Positions 8,329-17,147 of a stretch of DNA of 64,000 bases are shown in pieces. The notes below the pieces were generated by a model, which saw only the letters and a program-made list of their open reading frames with translations, had not been told where the DNA came from and ran no database searches. Position 1 is the first letter of the stretch, and each line of letters begins with the position of its first letter. Source of the DNA: Clostridium pasteurianum DSM 525 = ATCC 6013 (GTDB lineage Bacteria > Bacillota > Clostridia > Clostridiales > Clostridiaceae); assembly GCF_000807255.1 (NCBI RefSeq), contig NZ_CP009268.1, positions 1,394,384 through 1,458,383 of the forward strand, written 5' to 3'. Position numbers and translations under genes: made by a program.

Positions 8329-9186
8329 TCATTCTAAAATAAATACTCTATCCATTTTTTCAAGAAGACCAAGTTGTAATATATTATAAAGTATATCTTT
8401 GTTTGTCTTAAGAGGTAATTTATTAAGACATTCAAAGCAGCTTCTTGCACAGGTAACTAATATAAAGTCTATTCTATCCTTAATAAAAATCTTAAATTCT
8501 TTAAAAGGAAGATTATTAGTATTAAAAATGGAAGCTACAGCATTAAATTTACCTTTTTTCATGTCTTCTTCCAAATCATCAAAGGCATCTATTATGTATA
8601 TCCATTTGCCTAGATTGTATCCAAGAGTATAGAGAATATCCTTATGCTCCTTGAGCTTAGGGTAAGAGCTTAGCACAAAGGCAGTAAGTTCGGCAAAGGG
8701 ATGTGAAAGTTCATCTATACTTACTTTTGATTGAGAGTCTTCCAATTTATATAATTCATTTAATTTTTCTCTTATAAAATTACTGTGTACTTTAAGTTTC
8801 TTTGGGAATTTTTTGAAGTAATTCTTTAGAAAAAATGCAGATAAACTACTGACTTTTGATTTATCATCTTTAACATCATCTGTAAGTTTAAAATATGCTA
8901 AAGCTACATTTAAAAAACTGGCATAATCCAAAGCGGAATTATTAATTATAAAATTTTTCTTTTGCAGAGGATGAGCTATGCAATTCCCTGAATGAATTTT
9001 GCAGGGTTCACTTTCCAAAGCATCTAAAAGTATTGCTACAAAAGTCATATCGTAGTTTACTGCCAATCTTGGAATGGTTCCATAGTTCTTTTTTATTGAA
9101 AGGCAGAGACCACAATAATAGGCTTTAAATTTTTCATAGTCTTTTACTTTAAGTTCGCCTTTTAAAGGCAATACATATCCAAACAT
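8329..9186 (-). CDS. DUF5685 family protein with two Asp-rich motifs
   Basis: The N terminus MFGYVLPLKGELKVKDYEK and the CGLC motif (Cys25, Cys28) are typical of the DUF5685 family. Its function is not established. The protein is predicted mostly helical, 285 residues. Two acidic motifs resemble the metal-binding motifs of isoprenoid-synthase-fold enzymes: DDVKDD at 103-108 and DAFDDLEED at 200-208, separated by about 100 residues as in that fold. Further cysteines at 62 and 69 could join CGLC in binding a metal or cluster. AAAAAGGAGTG precedes ATG 9186, though at long spacing. Prenyl-transferase or terpene-cyclase-like chemistry is inference only. Confidence 0.82.
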   Translation of the reverse strand: MFGYVLPLKGELKVKDYEKFKAYYCGLCLSIKKNYGTIPRLAVNYDMTFVAILLDALESEPCKIHSGNCIAHPLQKKNFIINNSALDYASFLNVALAYFKLTDDVKDDKSKVSSLSAFFLKNYFKKFPKKLKVHSNFIREKLNELYKLEDSQSKVSIDELSHPFAELTAFVLSSYPKLKEHKDILYTLGYNLGKWIYIIDAFDDLEEDMKKGKFNAVASIFNTNNLPFKEFKIFIKDRIDFILVTCARSCFECLNKLPLKTNKDILYNILQLGLLEKMDRVFILE

Positions 9187-9324
9187 TATGAAGTTTTAGC
9201 ACTCCTTTTTAATAAAATTTTCAATTGAAAGTTAATAATATATAGAGATATAACTTAAAATATAAGTTTAAAATTCATTTATAATTATATACATTAATAT
9301 CTATAATTAAATATTAACATTATA

Positions 9325-9861
9325 TTATTTTGAATATTCTTTAATTAATTGGTATATGGTTTTTGAAGTAGTATCTTCCATACTGTATCCCAAAAGATTC
9401 ACCACTTCTTCCAATTCCTTTTCATTATCAGTTTCTATTTCAATATAGGGGAAAGGACAAAAAGATTTATCGTTTATATCTATTTCAATGAGAGTATTTT
9501 TATATCTGTAGCTTTCTCGGGATTTTTTTATGCTGCTTTTAAGTATAAGTCCAAGAGATAAAAATATATTACTGCCTGCAGCAGCATCGCTTATTATTAC
9601 TTCATTTTCTTCCATTACTTTATATTTTTCCTGACTTATAAGTTTCTTTGTAGTCATATAATAACGAGTTTCACTTTTTAGTAGATCTTCTACAATTCTT
9701 ATTCGGGCATAGCCTTTATTTTTTAAAAGTCTATTATCTGGAAAATCATACAAGTTATTTATTTGGTTTTCTAGTTTTACTTTTTCAGCATTTATATTCT
9801 TTAATTTAGATCTTATTTCAGATATATTTATATGAGTTATTTTAGTTTCTATTTCCTTCAA
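9325..9861 (-). CDS. CYTH domain protein
   Basis: CYTH proteins bind triphosphate compounds in a beta tunnel and include thiamine triphosphatases and class IV adenylate cyclases. Visible signatures are the N-terminal EIETK (ExExK), RIRI, TTKK, a basic RESYRYKNTLIEID segment and YIEIET near the C terminus. I place the start at TTG 9861, giving a protein that begins with the ExExK motif, because AGAGGTG sits 6 bases upstream; the longer frame to 9888 has no ribosome site. It is a single-gene unit with AT-rich flanks. The actual substrate is unknown. Confidence 0.85.
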   Translation of the reverse strand: MKEIETKITHINISEIRSKLKNINAEKVKLENQINNLYDFPDNRLLKNKGYARIRIVEDLLKSETRYYMTTKKLISQEKYKVMEENEVIISDAAAGSNIFLSLGLILKSSIKKSRESYRYKNTLIEIDINDKSFCPFPYIEIETDNEKELEEVVNLLGYSMEDTTSKTIYQLIKEYSK

Positions 9862-10129
9862 GAAATTCACCTCTTTAGTTTTAAACAATTAATTATGCTA
9901 AATAATATTTATAGATATTATAACATAGTGTAGTTATATAAATAAGAAGGTATGCTAAATATATAATAATTAAAATATACAATTAAAAACATAATTATAT
10001 ATATTAATAGTAAAGAAGTTTGATCTGTTCATTGATTATTAAAAAAGCCGTGATTATTATAAGTTCAGATTAAAAGTCTAATATGTTATAATTAAAATAT
10101 ATTCAAATATTAGGGGGGGACAGAAAAAT

Positions 10130-10624
10130 ATGGACAATTTTTATGAACAATTTGTGGGACGAAAAGATAGCAAATTTTATAATTTTATTAATGTTTTGGT
10201 ATATGGTTTTTGTATTATAGCTTTGCTTTTCTTTGCTATAGCAAAGGTCTTTGCTTTTATTGTATTCCTTATCATTGGATCCGGAATTTTTTTAGCCAAG
10301 AAAAAACTATATACTGAATACGAATATAGTTTTACTAATGGAGAAATAGATATTGATAAAATAACTGACAGGAGTAATAGAAAATCAGTAGCTAATTTTA
10401 ACATAAATGATATTGAAATTATGGCAAAGGCAGATAGTGATATTATAAAGAATGGTAATTTTAGTTACGAGAAAGAACTTAATTTTTATGTTAATCACAA
10501 TAAGGGTGCTGTATACAGCATATATGTTGCCTGTAATAAAGGAAAGTTAAAGATAAATTTTGTACCAGATAAAGAATTTGTGGATTTGTGTTATTTACTT
10601 AATCCTAGAAAAGTAAATAAGTAG
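10130..10624 (+). CDS. DUF6106-like two-helix membrane protein
   Basis: A 164-residue protein starting MDNFYEQFVGRK, followed by two membrane helices (about 20-38 and 40-56) and a soluble C-terminal domain of mixed beta content with YEYSFTNGEIDIDKI. This pattern matches the DUF6106 family as I know it; no function is established. The G-rich ribosome site GGGGGGGA lies at 10112-10119, an unusually long G run. The gene stands alone. Confidence 0.75.
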   Translation: MDNFYEQFVGRKDSKFYNFINVLVYGFCIIALLFFAIAKVFAFIVFLIIGSGIFLAKKKLYTEYEYSFTNGEIDIDKITDRSNRKSVANFNINDIEIMAKADSDIIKNGNFSYEKELNFYVNHNKGAVYSIYVACNKGKLKINFVPDKEFVDLCYLLNPRKVNK

Positions 10625-10714
10625 GCTGTTAAATAAGCATTAAATGCAATAATTTAAAATGAAAATAAAAATGATTGTTTTACTTGATAAAAATTCCTTT
10701 AATAAAGTATAATT

Positions 10715-10748
10715 AGTTCTTGGTGTCTAAAGTAAGATACTGAGAACT
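10715..10748. other. Hairpin upstream of the NdpA-like gene
   Basis: Imperfect inverted repeat AGTTCTTGGTGTCT / AGATACTGAGAACT with a six-base loop. There is no T run after it. It resembles the AGTTCTTAGTATC / GATACTTAGAA hairpin of the divergent repeat at 7915-7945, so it may be a short relative of that family or an operator. Confidence 0.5.
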
Positions 10749-10826
10749 ATATTTGTTCAAGAACTATAATAATTGTTATTCATACTTAAATAAAATTTTA
10801 ACTTAAAATATTTGGAGGTAAAAAGT

Positions 10827-11864
10827 TTGGAGTACGTTAGTGAGGTAAATCTGAATGAAGCTATTATTCACATTCTGGATAATAATGCGGAGGAACCAGT
10901 ATATAATGAATATATACTGGAACTTTCAGATGAAACTTATGAATATATATTGAAACATATACAGAAATCTCTTAAGGATGAGGAATTAAAATATGCAGTG
11001 TTTAACAAAGATAGAAATATTGTCAAGGAACTTTCTCAGGAATATCTAAGTGGTCAGGGAGATTTTATAGCCATATCAAAGGAAATTTCAAAACAGCTTT
11101 TTATATTGATGAAGTCTAATGGTAATATACCTTCTTGTGATTTAATTGTAGTATCTATTTCCACGGAATTTGGACCTATGCTGGCAATTTTAAAAATGGA
11201 TTATATCAAAAATTATACCCATAATGTAGATTTTTTAGAAGATAAAATAGGTATAAGTATAGTACCTCAATTTATAGGTCTTCCTTCAGGGGGACAGAGA
11301 CTGCAAAAATGTGCCTTTATAAAGCTTATTTCTGAGGAAAATAAATTTGATTTAATGGTTATAGACAAGCAAAGCAAGAGTAAAGAGGGAGAGGATTATG
11401 GTTCAAATTATTTTATAAGTAATTTTTTGGGTTGTTCTATAATTGAAAATGAAAGAGATATTACTCGTAATTTTATTAAAAATGCTGAAAAGTGGACAAG
11501 AGATAATTTAAAAGATAATGCAGAAACCGCCGAAGTTGTAAGATCCTCATTGAAAAGAAAGCTCAAGCAGGAAGATAAAATTGATATTAATGAATTTTCA
11601 AAGGATGTCTTTGGAGAAAGCAGGGATGCAGCTGAAAATTTTGTTCAATATATAAAAGATCAGGGAGTAAATGATCAGATAGAAGTAGACAAACAATGGG
11701 TAGAGAATAAGTTAAAGAGAGTAAGGCTTAAGCTGGATAAGGATATTGATATTTATATAAATGAGGAAACCTATGATGACAGTTCCAGATTTGAAATTGT
11801 TAGAAATGGCGATGGAACTATAAACATGGTTATTAAGCATATTAAGAATTATATAGAGAAGTAA
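10827..11864 (+). CDS. Nucleoid-associated protein, NdpA/YejK family
   Basis: The protein matches the NA37/NdpA family of nucleoid-associated proteins, with the N-terminal pattern NLNEAIIHILDNNAEEPVY and a conserved central region around IVVSISTEFGPMLAILKMDY. Function in bacteria is poorly defined beyond DNA association. The start is taken as TTG 10827, because GGAGGT at 10814-10819 lies 7 bases upstream. An in-frame TTG at 10812 overlaps that ribosome site and is less likely. Length is about 345 residues, usual for Gram-positive members. The C-terminal third is highly charged. Confidence 0.85.
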   Translation: MEYVSEVNLNEAIIHILDNNAEEPVYNEYILELSDETYEYILKHIQKSLKDEELKYAVFNKDRNIVKELSQEYLSGQGDFIAISKEISKQLFILMKSNGNIPSCDLIVVSISTEFGPMLAILKMDYIKNYTHNVDFLEDKIGISIVPQFIGLPSGGQRLQKCAFIKLISEENKFDLMVIDKQSKSKEGEDYGSNYFISNFLGCSIIENERDITRNFIKNAEKWTRDNLKDNAETAEVVRSSLKRKLKQEDKIDINEFSKDVFGESRDAAENFVQYIKDQGVNDQIEVDKQWVENKLKRVRLKLDKDIDIYINEETYDDSSRFEIVRNGDGTINMVIKHIKNYIEK

Positions 11865-11945
11865 AGAATCCCTAATTCTTAATTCTTAATTTTTAACTTT
11901 CCACTTTTCACTATCAACTTTCAACTGAAAAAAAGGGGTGATAAT

Positions 11946-13073
11946 ATGAATTTTGATTTTGATTCTATGGTAAATAGAAGAGGTACTAACAGTATTAAAT
12001 GGGATACAGTTCCTGAAGATTATATTCCGCTTTTTATAGCAGATATGGATTTTAAATCTCCACCTGCTGTTATTGAAGCTTTGGGAAAAAGAGTAGCTAA
12101 TGGGTTCTTTGGATATACAAAGCCTGGTGAGGAAGTTTATGATGCTATTTTTAAATGGTTTTATAGAACTTATGGATTTCAGTTAAAGAAATCCTGGATA
12201 ACTTGGCTGCCTGGAGTAGTGCCTGCCCTTAGAGTAGCAAGTGCTATGGGGGGTGGAGATGTAATAACCAATACTCCAAATTATTCTATGCTGCTTTCTG
12301 CACCTATAAAAGCTGGAAGACGTAGAATTGATTCTCCTTTAAAGCTTGGGAGCAGAGGTTATGAAATTGACTTTGAAGATTTGGAAAAGCGAATTACTCC
12401 TGAAACAAGGGTATTTTTACTTTGTAATCCTCATAATCCTGTAGGAAGAATATATACTAGGGAAGAGCTGTTTAAAGTAGCTGAATTCTGCCATAAGCAT
12501 GATTTGATTTTGGTATCGGATGAAATCCATTGTGAATTGGTTTTTGACAGAGCTCATATACCTACGGTAACTACAGGAGATATTGCCCTTGAGCGTTCAA
12601 TTACCCTTATGAGTCCTGGGAAGACTTATAATTTGCCGGGAATTCCTATTGCTTTTGCCATTATTCCAAATAGAAAGCTTAAAAAGGCTTTTGAGGCAGC
12701 AGGCTATGCAATGCCACATCCTGGACCATTGAACTACGAAGTTTGCAGAGCTGCTTATGGAGAGTCAGAGGAGTGGAAGAGAGAATTATTGGGTTATTTA
12801 AAGAATAATCGTGATTATTTGGAAGGTGAATTTGCTAAAAGATTTCCAAAGGTGATTTATAATCATTCAGAGGGAACTTATCTTGTTTGGATTGATTTTA
12901 GGCCCCTTGGAATAGAAAATCCATTTCAATATTTTTACGATAAAGCTAAAATTGTATTTACAGATGGAAAAGACTTTGGTGAGGAAGGTTTTGTAAGACT
13001 TAATTTTGCTTGCCCAAGGAAATTATTAGAGCAGGCCCTTGATAGGATTGAAGAGGCTGTGAAAGAGATATAA
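11946..13073 (+). CDS. patB: PatB/MalY-type PLP-dependent C-S lyase (aminotransferase fold)
   Basis: A fold-type I PLP enzyme of 375 residues. Family motifs are WITWLPGVVPALRVA, CNPHNPVGR (160-168), SDEIHCELVF with PLP-ring Asp192, and the PLP lysine Lys226 in SPGKTYNLPG. The N-terminal FDFDSMVNRRGTNSIKWD is typical of PatB/MalY, which cleave cystathionine or other cysteine S-conjugates to pyruvate, ammonia and a thiol. The distinction from an aminotransferase rests on this subfamily signature. AAAGGGGTG precedes ATG 11946. A bidirectional terminator follows directly and is shared with convergent fba. Confidence 0.88.
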   Translation: MNFDFDSMVNRRGTNSIKWDTVPEDYIPLFIADMDFKSPPAVIEALGKRVANGFFGYTKPGEEVYDAIFKWFYRTYGFQLKKSWITWLPGVVPALRVASAMGGGDVITNTPNYSMLLSAPIKAGRRRIDSPLKLGSRGYEIDFEDLEKRITPETRVFLLCNPHNPVGRIYTREELFKVAEFCHKHDLILVSDEIHCELVFDRAHIPTVTTGDIALERSITLMSPGKTYNLPGIPIAFAIIPNRKLKKAFEAAGYAMPHPGPLNYEVCRAAYGESEEWKRELLGYLKNNRDYLEGEFAKRFPKVIYNHSEGTYLVWIDFRPLGIENPFQYFYDKAKIVFTDGKDFGEEGFVRLNFACPRKLLEQALDRIEEAVKEI

Positions 13074-13078
13074 AAAAA

Positions 13079-13121
13079 TGTCTCACAATGTATGGCTATA
13101 CACATTGTGAGACATTTTTTT
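13079..13121. terminator. Bidirectional terminator between patB and fba
   Basis: Perfect 13-bp stem TGTCTCACAATGT / ACATTGTGAGACA with A tract before and T tract after. It serves the convergent genes on both strands. Confidence 0.92.
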
Positions 13122-13129
13122 ATTTTAAA

Positions 13130-14053
13130 TTATAGAGTGTTTTCTGAACCTAAAACATCTGTAATTTTAGCTTCTACTGTAGCTTGGATTGCTTCTCTTC
13201 CAGCTCCACAGTATTTTCTTGGATCGAATTCTTTTGGAGTATCTCCGAATACTTTTCTTATACCAGCTGTGAAAGCAAGTCTTAGGTCTGTATCCATGTT
13301 GATTTTACATACAGCCATAGATGAAGCTTTTCTTAACATGTCAGTAGGTATTCCCTTTGCACCAGCTATGTTTCCGCCATATTTGTTACAAGTTTCAACA
13401 GCAGCAGGATCAACAGCTGAAGCTCCGTGAAGAACTATTGGGAATCCTGGTAATTTACCTTGGATTTCTTCTAATATGTCAAATCTTAATTTAGCTTCTC
13501 CAGCAAATTTAAATGCACCATGACTTGTTCCAATAGCTATTGCTAATGAATCAACTCCAGTTCTGTTTACGAAATCAACTGCTTGATCTGGTTCAGTGTA
13601 TACATGAACGTCACTTTTAACGTCATCTTCAACTCCAGCAAGTACTCCAAGTTCAGCTTCAACTACAACACCGTGAGCGTGAGCATAATCAACTACTTCT
13701 TTAGTTTTAGCTACATTTTCTTCATATTCATAGTGTGAACCATCGAACATAACAGAAGTGAAACCTGTTTCAATAGCTAATTTAACTGTTTCAAAATCTG
13801 GACCGTGATCTAAGTGAAGAGCAAGATCGATTCCTGTATCAGCTATAGCAGCGTCAACCATTGCTTTTAAATATTTTGGACCAGCATATTTTAAAGCACC
13901 TGAGGATACTTGTAATATAACTGGTGATTTTTTAGCTTTTGCAGCGTTAACAACACCTTGTATTATTTCCATATTATTGATGTTAAAAGCACCTATTGCG
14001 TAATTACCTTCATAAGCTTTTTTAAACATTTCCTTAGTAGTAACTAATGCCAT
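13130..14053 (-). CDS. fba: Class II fructose-1,6-bisphosphate aldolase
   Basis: Zinc-dependent glycolytic aldolase, splitting fructose-1,6-bisphosphate to dihydroxyacetone phosphate and glyceraldehyde-3-phosphate. Signature residues are LHLDHG with Asp82 and zinc ligand His83, VVEAELGVLAG, the zinc ligands in IGTSHGAFK and VLHGASAV, and the phosphate-binding NMDTDLRLAF. Length 307 aa is normal for the clostridial/bacillar type. AAAGGTGG precedes ATG 14053. Codon use is more GC-rich and biased than the neighbours, as expected for a highly expressed gene. It is monocistronic with a strong terminator at 13079-13121. Confidence 0.97.
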   Translation of the reverse strand: MALVTTKEMFKKAYEGNYAIGAFNINNMEIIQGVVNAAKAKKSPVILQVSSGALKYAGPKYLKAMVDAAIADTGIDLALHLDHGPDFETVKLAIETGFTSVMFDGSHYEYEENVAKTKEVVDYAHAHGVVVEAELGVLAGVEDDVKSDVHVYTEPDQAVDFVNRTGVDSLAIAIGTSHGAFKFAGEAKLRFDILEEIQGKLPGFPIVLHGASAVDPAAVETCNKYGGNIAGAKGIPTDMLRKASSMAVCKINMDTDLRLAFTAGIRKVFGDTPKEFDPRKYCGAGREAIQATVEAKITDVLGSENTL

Positions 14054-14173
14054 CTTAAAATTCCACCTTTCAAACTTAAATGGGGACGATTTGAGTCCCA
14101 GTGGGACATTCCCCTAAACTTATTATAATTCAAATGAAGATTATTTTCCATAGTTTAAGCATAATAATTTTCA

Positions 14174-14554
14174 TTAAAATACATTTTGTATGTTAAATTT
14201 CTCTAATTTCCTAATCCTTTCTATTAAAAATTGTATAGTATTAGCAGATGCTAAGGCTTCCTCTTTATTTTTACATTTTATATATTCTTCTAGTTTATGC
14301 TCTTCTATACTTATATCATCAATTAAAGTGTGATTTACAAATAGAGAGAAATTATCAGCATACATGTGCCAATCTTTAGATAGTTTATTAGATAATTTAT
14401 CTGCTTTTTCCCAATTATTATTATATATATACTTTTTAACTGAATTATTAGATGAATACATATTATAAGAAGTTTTATTTAAGTAATTTAAGGAAATAAA
14501 GCAGACAAATATCATGGATATAAATAGAATAAAGGTTATTACAATATTTTTCAT
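14174..14554 (-). CDS. DUF4363 family protein
   Basis: A 126-residue protein with one N-terminal membrane helix or uncleaved signal (residues 4-24) and a helical extracytoplasmic domain with WEKADKLSNKLSKDWHMYAD. This matches DUF4363. The gene lies 30 bp downstream of the DUF421 gene on the same strand, and these two families commonly pair in clostridia, so they probably form one membrane complex. CAAGGAGATAA precedes ATG 14554. Function is unknown. Confidence 0.85.
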   Translation of the reverse strand: MKNIVITFILFISMIFVCFISLNYLNKTSYNMYSSNNSVKKYIYNNNWEKADKLSNKLSKDWHMYADNFSLFVNHTLIDDISIEEHKLEEYIKCKNKEEALASANTIQFLIERIRKLEKFNIQNVF

Positions 14555-14584
14555 TAGATTATCTCCTTGTTTAATATAAGTTTT

Positions 14585-15295
14585 TTATTTATAAAGTTGT
14601 GTATAAAATTTTCCTTGTGAATCTACAAGAGCAATAAATACATCTTTAGATGAATTTATATTTTTACTTCTGAGGGTGGACATGAGCCATTTTTCGTCCC
14701 TATTTATAATTTTTAGATTTTTCTTATTGACCACACCATCCAATATTAAAGTTACTGGAATAGTATCCTGCTTACATTTAATATTAACATCTTCTTTAGT
14801 AGCATTTGAAAGTTCTGTTTTAGGTATTATAGACAGCTGCCCGCTGGTTTCCAGTATGGCAAATTCTATGTCTTGAAGATTATAATATCCTTTAAGTCGC
14901 ACTTCTTCCAGTAAATCATTCATATTTAATCGTTGACTCCTCAGTTCATTTATATCTACTTTACCCTTGTTAATAAGTATACTGGGCTTACCTGATATTA
15001 CTAAACGGGCATTTTGACTTTTTAATTGCAATATAGAAACAATTATTTCTATAAATAATAAGGTTACTATAGGTATAATTCCATGGATAATGGGTATTCT
15101 TGTATCCTGCATTGGAAGTGAAGCTAAATCAGAAATTATTATAGTTATTGCAAGCTCAAAGGGCTGCAATTGACCAATTTGTCTTTTCCCCATTAATCTC
15201 ATTACTATAACCAATAAAATATACAATATAGTGGTTCTTATCATAAGAATAAACATAAAATCTCTGCTACTCAAAATATGGTCAAACGTATCCAT
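14585..15295 (-). CDS. DUF421 (YetF/YcaP-type) membrane protein
   Basis: Three N-terminal membrane helices with the family motif MRLMGKRQIGQLQPFELAIT (about 38-57) are followed by a soluble DUF421 domain with ARLVISGKPSILINKGK and RSQRLNMNDLLEEVRLKGY. Proteins of this family affect membrane or spore germination traits, but a biochemical role is not settled. The gene starts at ATG 15295. No ribosome site is visible because the 3' edge of an IS607-type element lies within about 10-20 bp upstream; ATG at codon 14 is an alternative start. Expression may now depend on transcription out of the element. Confidence 0.87.
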   Translation of the reverse strand: MDTFDHILSSRDFMFILMIRTTILYILLVIVMRLMGKRQIGQLQPFELAITIIISDLASLPMQDTRIPIIHGIIPIVTLLFIEIIVSILQLKSQNARLVISGKPSILINKGKVDINELRSQRLNMNDLLEEVRLKGYYNLQDIEFAILETSGQLSIIPKTELSNATKEDVNIKCKQDTIPVTLILDGVVNKKNLKIINRDEKWLMSTLRSKNINSSKDVFIALVDSQGKFYTQLYK

Positions 15296-15299
15296 ATTG

Positions 15300-15440
15300 A
15301 GATTTTTACTGCTTCGATGTACTCTGCCTTGCCGAGGCTACTACAGTTTGTATAGCACTCCACAGTCGTTAATTCCCCAAATAGCCTTGGGTACACATAT
15401 AAGTGCTTGTTTAATTAAGCTATCTTATATTTTTTAGCAT
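15300..15440 (-). ncRNA. Candidate omega RNA / right end of the IS607-type element
   Basis: Immediately 3' of tnpB and overlapping its last codons on the minus strand is a non-coding segment with several hairpins, such as CCCAAGG..TTTGGGG and GCCTCGGCAAGGC. TnpB effector RNAs are made from exactly this region, with the guide taken from DNA flanking the element. Here the flank is the start of the DUF421 gene. The precise element end and RNA boundaries were not determined; the assignment follows from position and family knowledge. Confidence 0.55.
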
Positions 15441-16587
15441 TAGCTAAATTTATTGAAGCATTTAAATCTCTATCTATTGAAGTGTTACAATTATCACATT
15501 TATATATCCTATCAGATAGTTTTAAATCCTTTTTAGTATATCCACAACAACTACAAATTTTACTACTTGCATAAAATCTATCGGCTAATCTTATTTCAAT
15601 ATCATTATGTTTAGCTTTAGAAATAAGATTAGTTCTAAATTCATAGAATTTTTGTTGTGATACAGCTTTAGCTAAATGTCTGTTCTTCATCATTCCTTTA
15701 ATATTTAAATCTTCAATTGTTATAAAGCTTGGTTTTTGCTTTACTATCTCATTTACCGTCTTATTCACATAGTCGGTTCTTATATTTCCAAGTTTTTGAT
15801 GAAGTTTTTGTACCTTAACTACTTGCTTTTGGATATTTTGACGAGCAGCTTCTCCTTTCTCTTTTTTATTTCTTAATTTTAAACTTTCATATTTTCTTGA
15901 AAGCTTTCTTTGTTCACGTTTTAACTTCTTTTCTAATCTTTTAACTTTTTTTGTCTTATTAATATTTTTCTTAGTTACACCATTACTGCATATAGCAAAA
16001 TCTCTAAGTCCAACATCAATACCTATACCTTTAGAAAATGCTTTATCATTTACTTTAATTTCTTCTTCAACTAATATTGAAACATAATACCTATCTGATT
16101 TTTGACTTATTGTACCACTTTTAACCATTGAATTTACTGGGATATAACCAAATTCTTTAAATCTAACCCATCCTAATGTTGGCACTTTAACTCTATGTCT
16201 TTCAATTGTCCAATCTGTTTTATTGTTTTTAGGAAAGTACGATTTTACGTCTTGTTTTTTCTTCTTCTTGAATTTAGGAAATCTGCTTTGGCCCTTAAAA
16301 AACTTTTTAAAGGCTTTCTCACCATTCATAATAGCTTGTTTTGTAGCTTTGGAAGATACTTCTTTAATCCAAACTTTGTCTTGATTATTAGGGACATACT
16401 CATTGTTAAGCCATTTAGAAAAGTCTATGCCACTAACAAACTTCTCTTCTTTTTCATAAACTTCTTTATTACGAGCAATGTAAAAATTATATATAAACCT
16501 GCTTACACCAATAGTTTGATGAATTTTTTGTTTTTGTTCATTAGTTGGTTTAATCTCTATTTTGTATGCTTTTTTCAACTTCTTCAT
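15415..16587 (-). CDS. tnpB: TnpB RNA-guided nuclease of an IS607-type element
   Basis: A 390-residue transposon-encoded nuclease. The RuvC catalytic triad is intact by motif: Asp191 in GIGIDVGLRDFAI, Glu292 in ITIEDLNIKGM and Asp374 in DRDLNASINLANA. The zinc-binding pairs are Cys345/Cys348 and Cys364/Cys367. The N-terminal KAYKIEIKPTNEQKQKIHQT is the usual start of the family. A long basic coiled segment spans 205-265. The partner tnpA upstream is broken, so the element should not move by itself, but the nuclease looks functional. The start is ATG 16587. It lies on the minus strand between the DUF421 gene and the serine dehydratase genes. Confidence 0.93.
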   Translation of the reverse strand: MKKLKKAYKIEIKPTNEQKQKIHQTIGVSRFIYNFYIARNKEVYEKEEKFVSGIDFSKWLNNEYVPNNQDKVWIKEVSSKATKQAIMNGEKAFKKFFKGQSRFPKFKKKKKQDVKSYFPKNNKTDWTIERHRVKVPTLGWVRFKEFGYIPVNSMVKSGTISQKSDRYYVSILVEEEIKVNDKAFSKGIGIDVGLRDFAICSNGVTKKNINKTKKVKRLEKKLKREQRKLSRKYESLKLRNKKEKGEAARQNIQKQVVKVQKLHQKLGNIRTDYVNKTVNEIVKQKPSFITIEDLNIKGMMKNRHLAKAVSQQKFYEFRTNLISKAKHNDIEIRLADRFYASSKICSCCGYTKKDLKLSDRIYKCDNCNTSIDRDLNASINLANAKKYKIA

Positions 16588-16922
16588 CTTCCTTTATCTT
16601 TTTCTTATATTTTCTTAAACCATAAATTCTACAACTAAAAACATGAAGTATGGAAATTTCTATTATTTCATCTACAATAATACTGTTTAAGAAACTCAAC
16701 TTGATTTTTCAAATCATCTTTTTGATTAGAAGTTGAAACCCTTGTGTATATAACTATTCTTTTTTCAGAGGATGTTATCCATTTAAATTCTCTATATTGC
16801 TCATAAGTGTAATATCTTCTATTTGTTGGTATTCTAAAACCTGCATTATCCCATCTTTGTAGAGTTAAAACTGACACATTTAACAACTCTGCAAATTCCT
16901 TTGGTTTATGATTCTTATACAA
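16588..16922 (-). pseudogene. tnpA: IS607-type serine recombinase TnpA, internally deleted
   Basis: An 84-codon frame (16922-16668, TTG start) encodes a MerR-like helix-turn-helix (1-45) and the beginning of the serine resolvase domain, including the nucleophile Ser63 in IYTRVSTSNQKDDL. It stops after KQYYCR. The DNA after this stop, up to tnpB, encodes the family's C terminus in another frame (SILHVFSCRIYGLRKYKKKI, about 16660-16590). About 100 residues between are missing. The gene is therefore a deletion remnant, although the first part could still make a DNA-binding peptide that retains the HTH. Confidence 0.87.
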
Positions 16923-16957
16923 ATATAATCACTTCCTCTTGTGATTATATTTGTATA
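16916..16957. promoter_or_regulatory. Long inverted repeat over the tnpA translation start
   Basis: Two 17-base arms, TATACAAATATAATCAC and its complement, enclose the 8-base loop TTCCTCTT (AAGAGGAA on the minus strand, the ribosome site of tnpA). In RNA the ribosome site would sit in the loop and the start codon in the stem. In DNA it is a candidate operator for the MerR-like domain of TnpA. Confidence 0.7.
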
Positions 16958-17147
16958 TATTCTTACGAACTAACGATATCCTCCTTGCTGCTTAAATCTT
17001 TTAAATAATAATACGATTTTTGTTATATAAGTTCTATTCAATCTATAATGTTTGCATATTTATAAAATTTAATACAAAATATATTTTTATAATTAATAAT
17101 TGTTGTTTTATGGCTAAATGTAATTTATTATGTTTGTATATAGGTAT
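16958..17147. other. Intergenic region: left flank of IS607-type element
   Basis: AT-rich DNA without a gene. It must contain the left end of the IS607-type element (CGATATCCTCC at about 16974 is near it), but the exact boundary cannot be fixed without an empty-site comparison. Confidence 0.4.
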
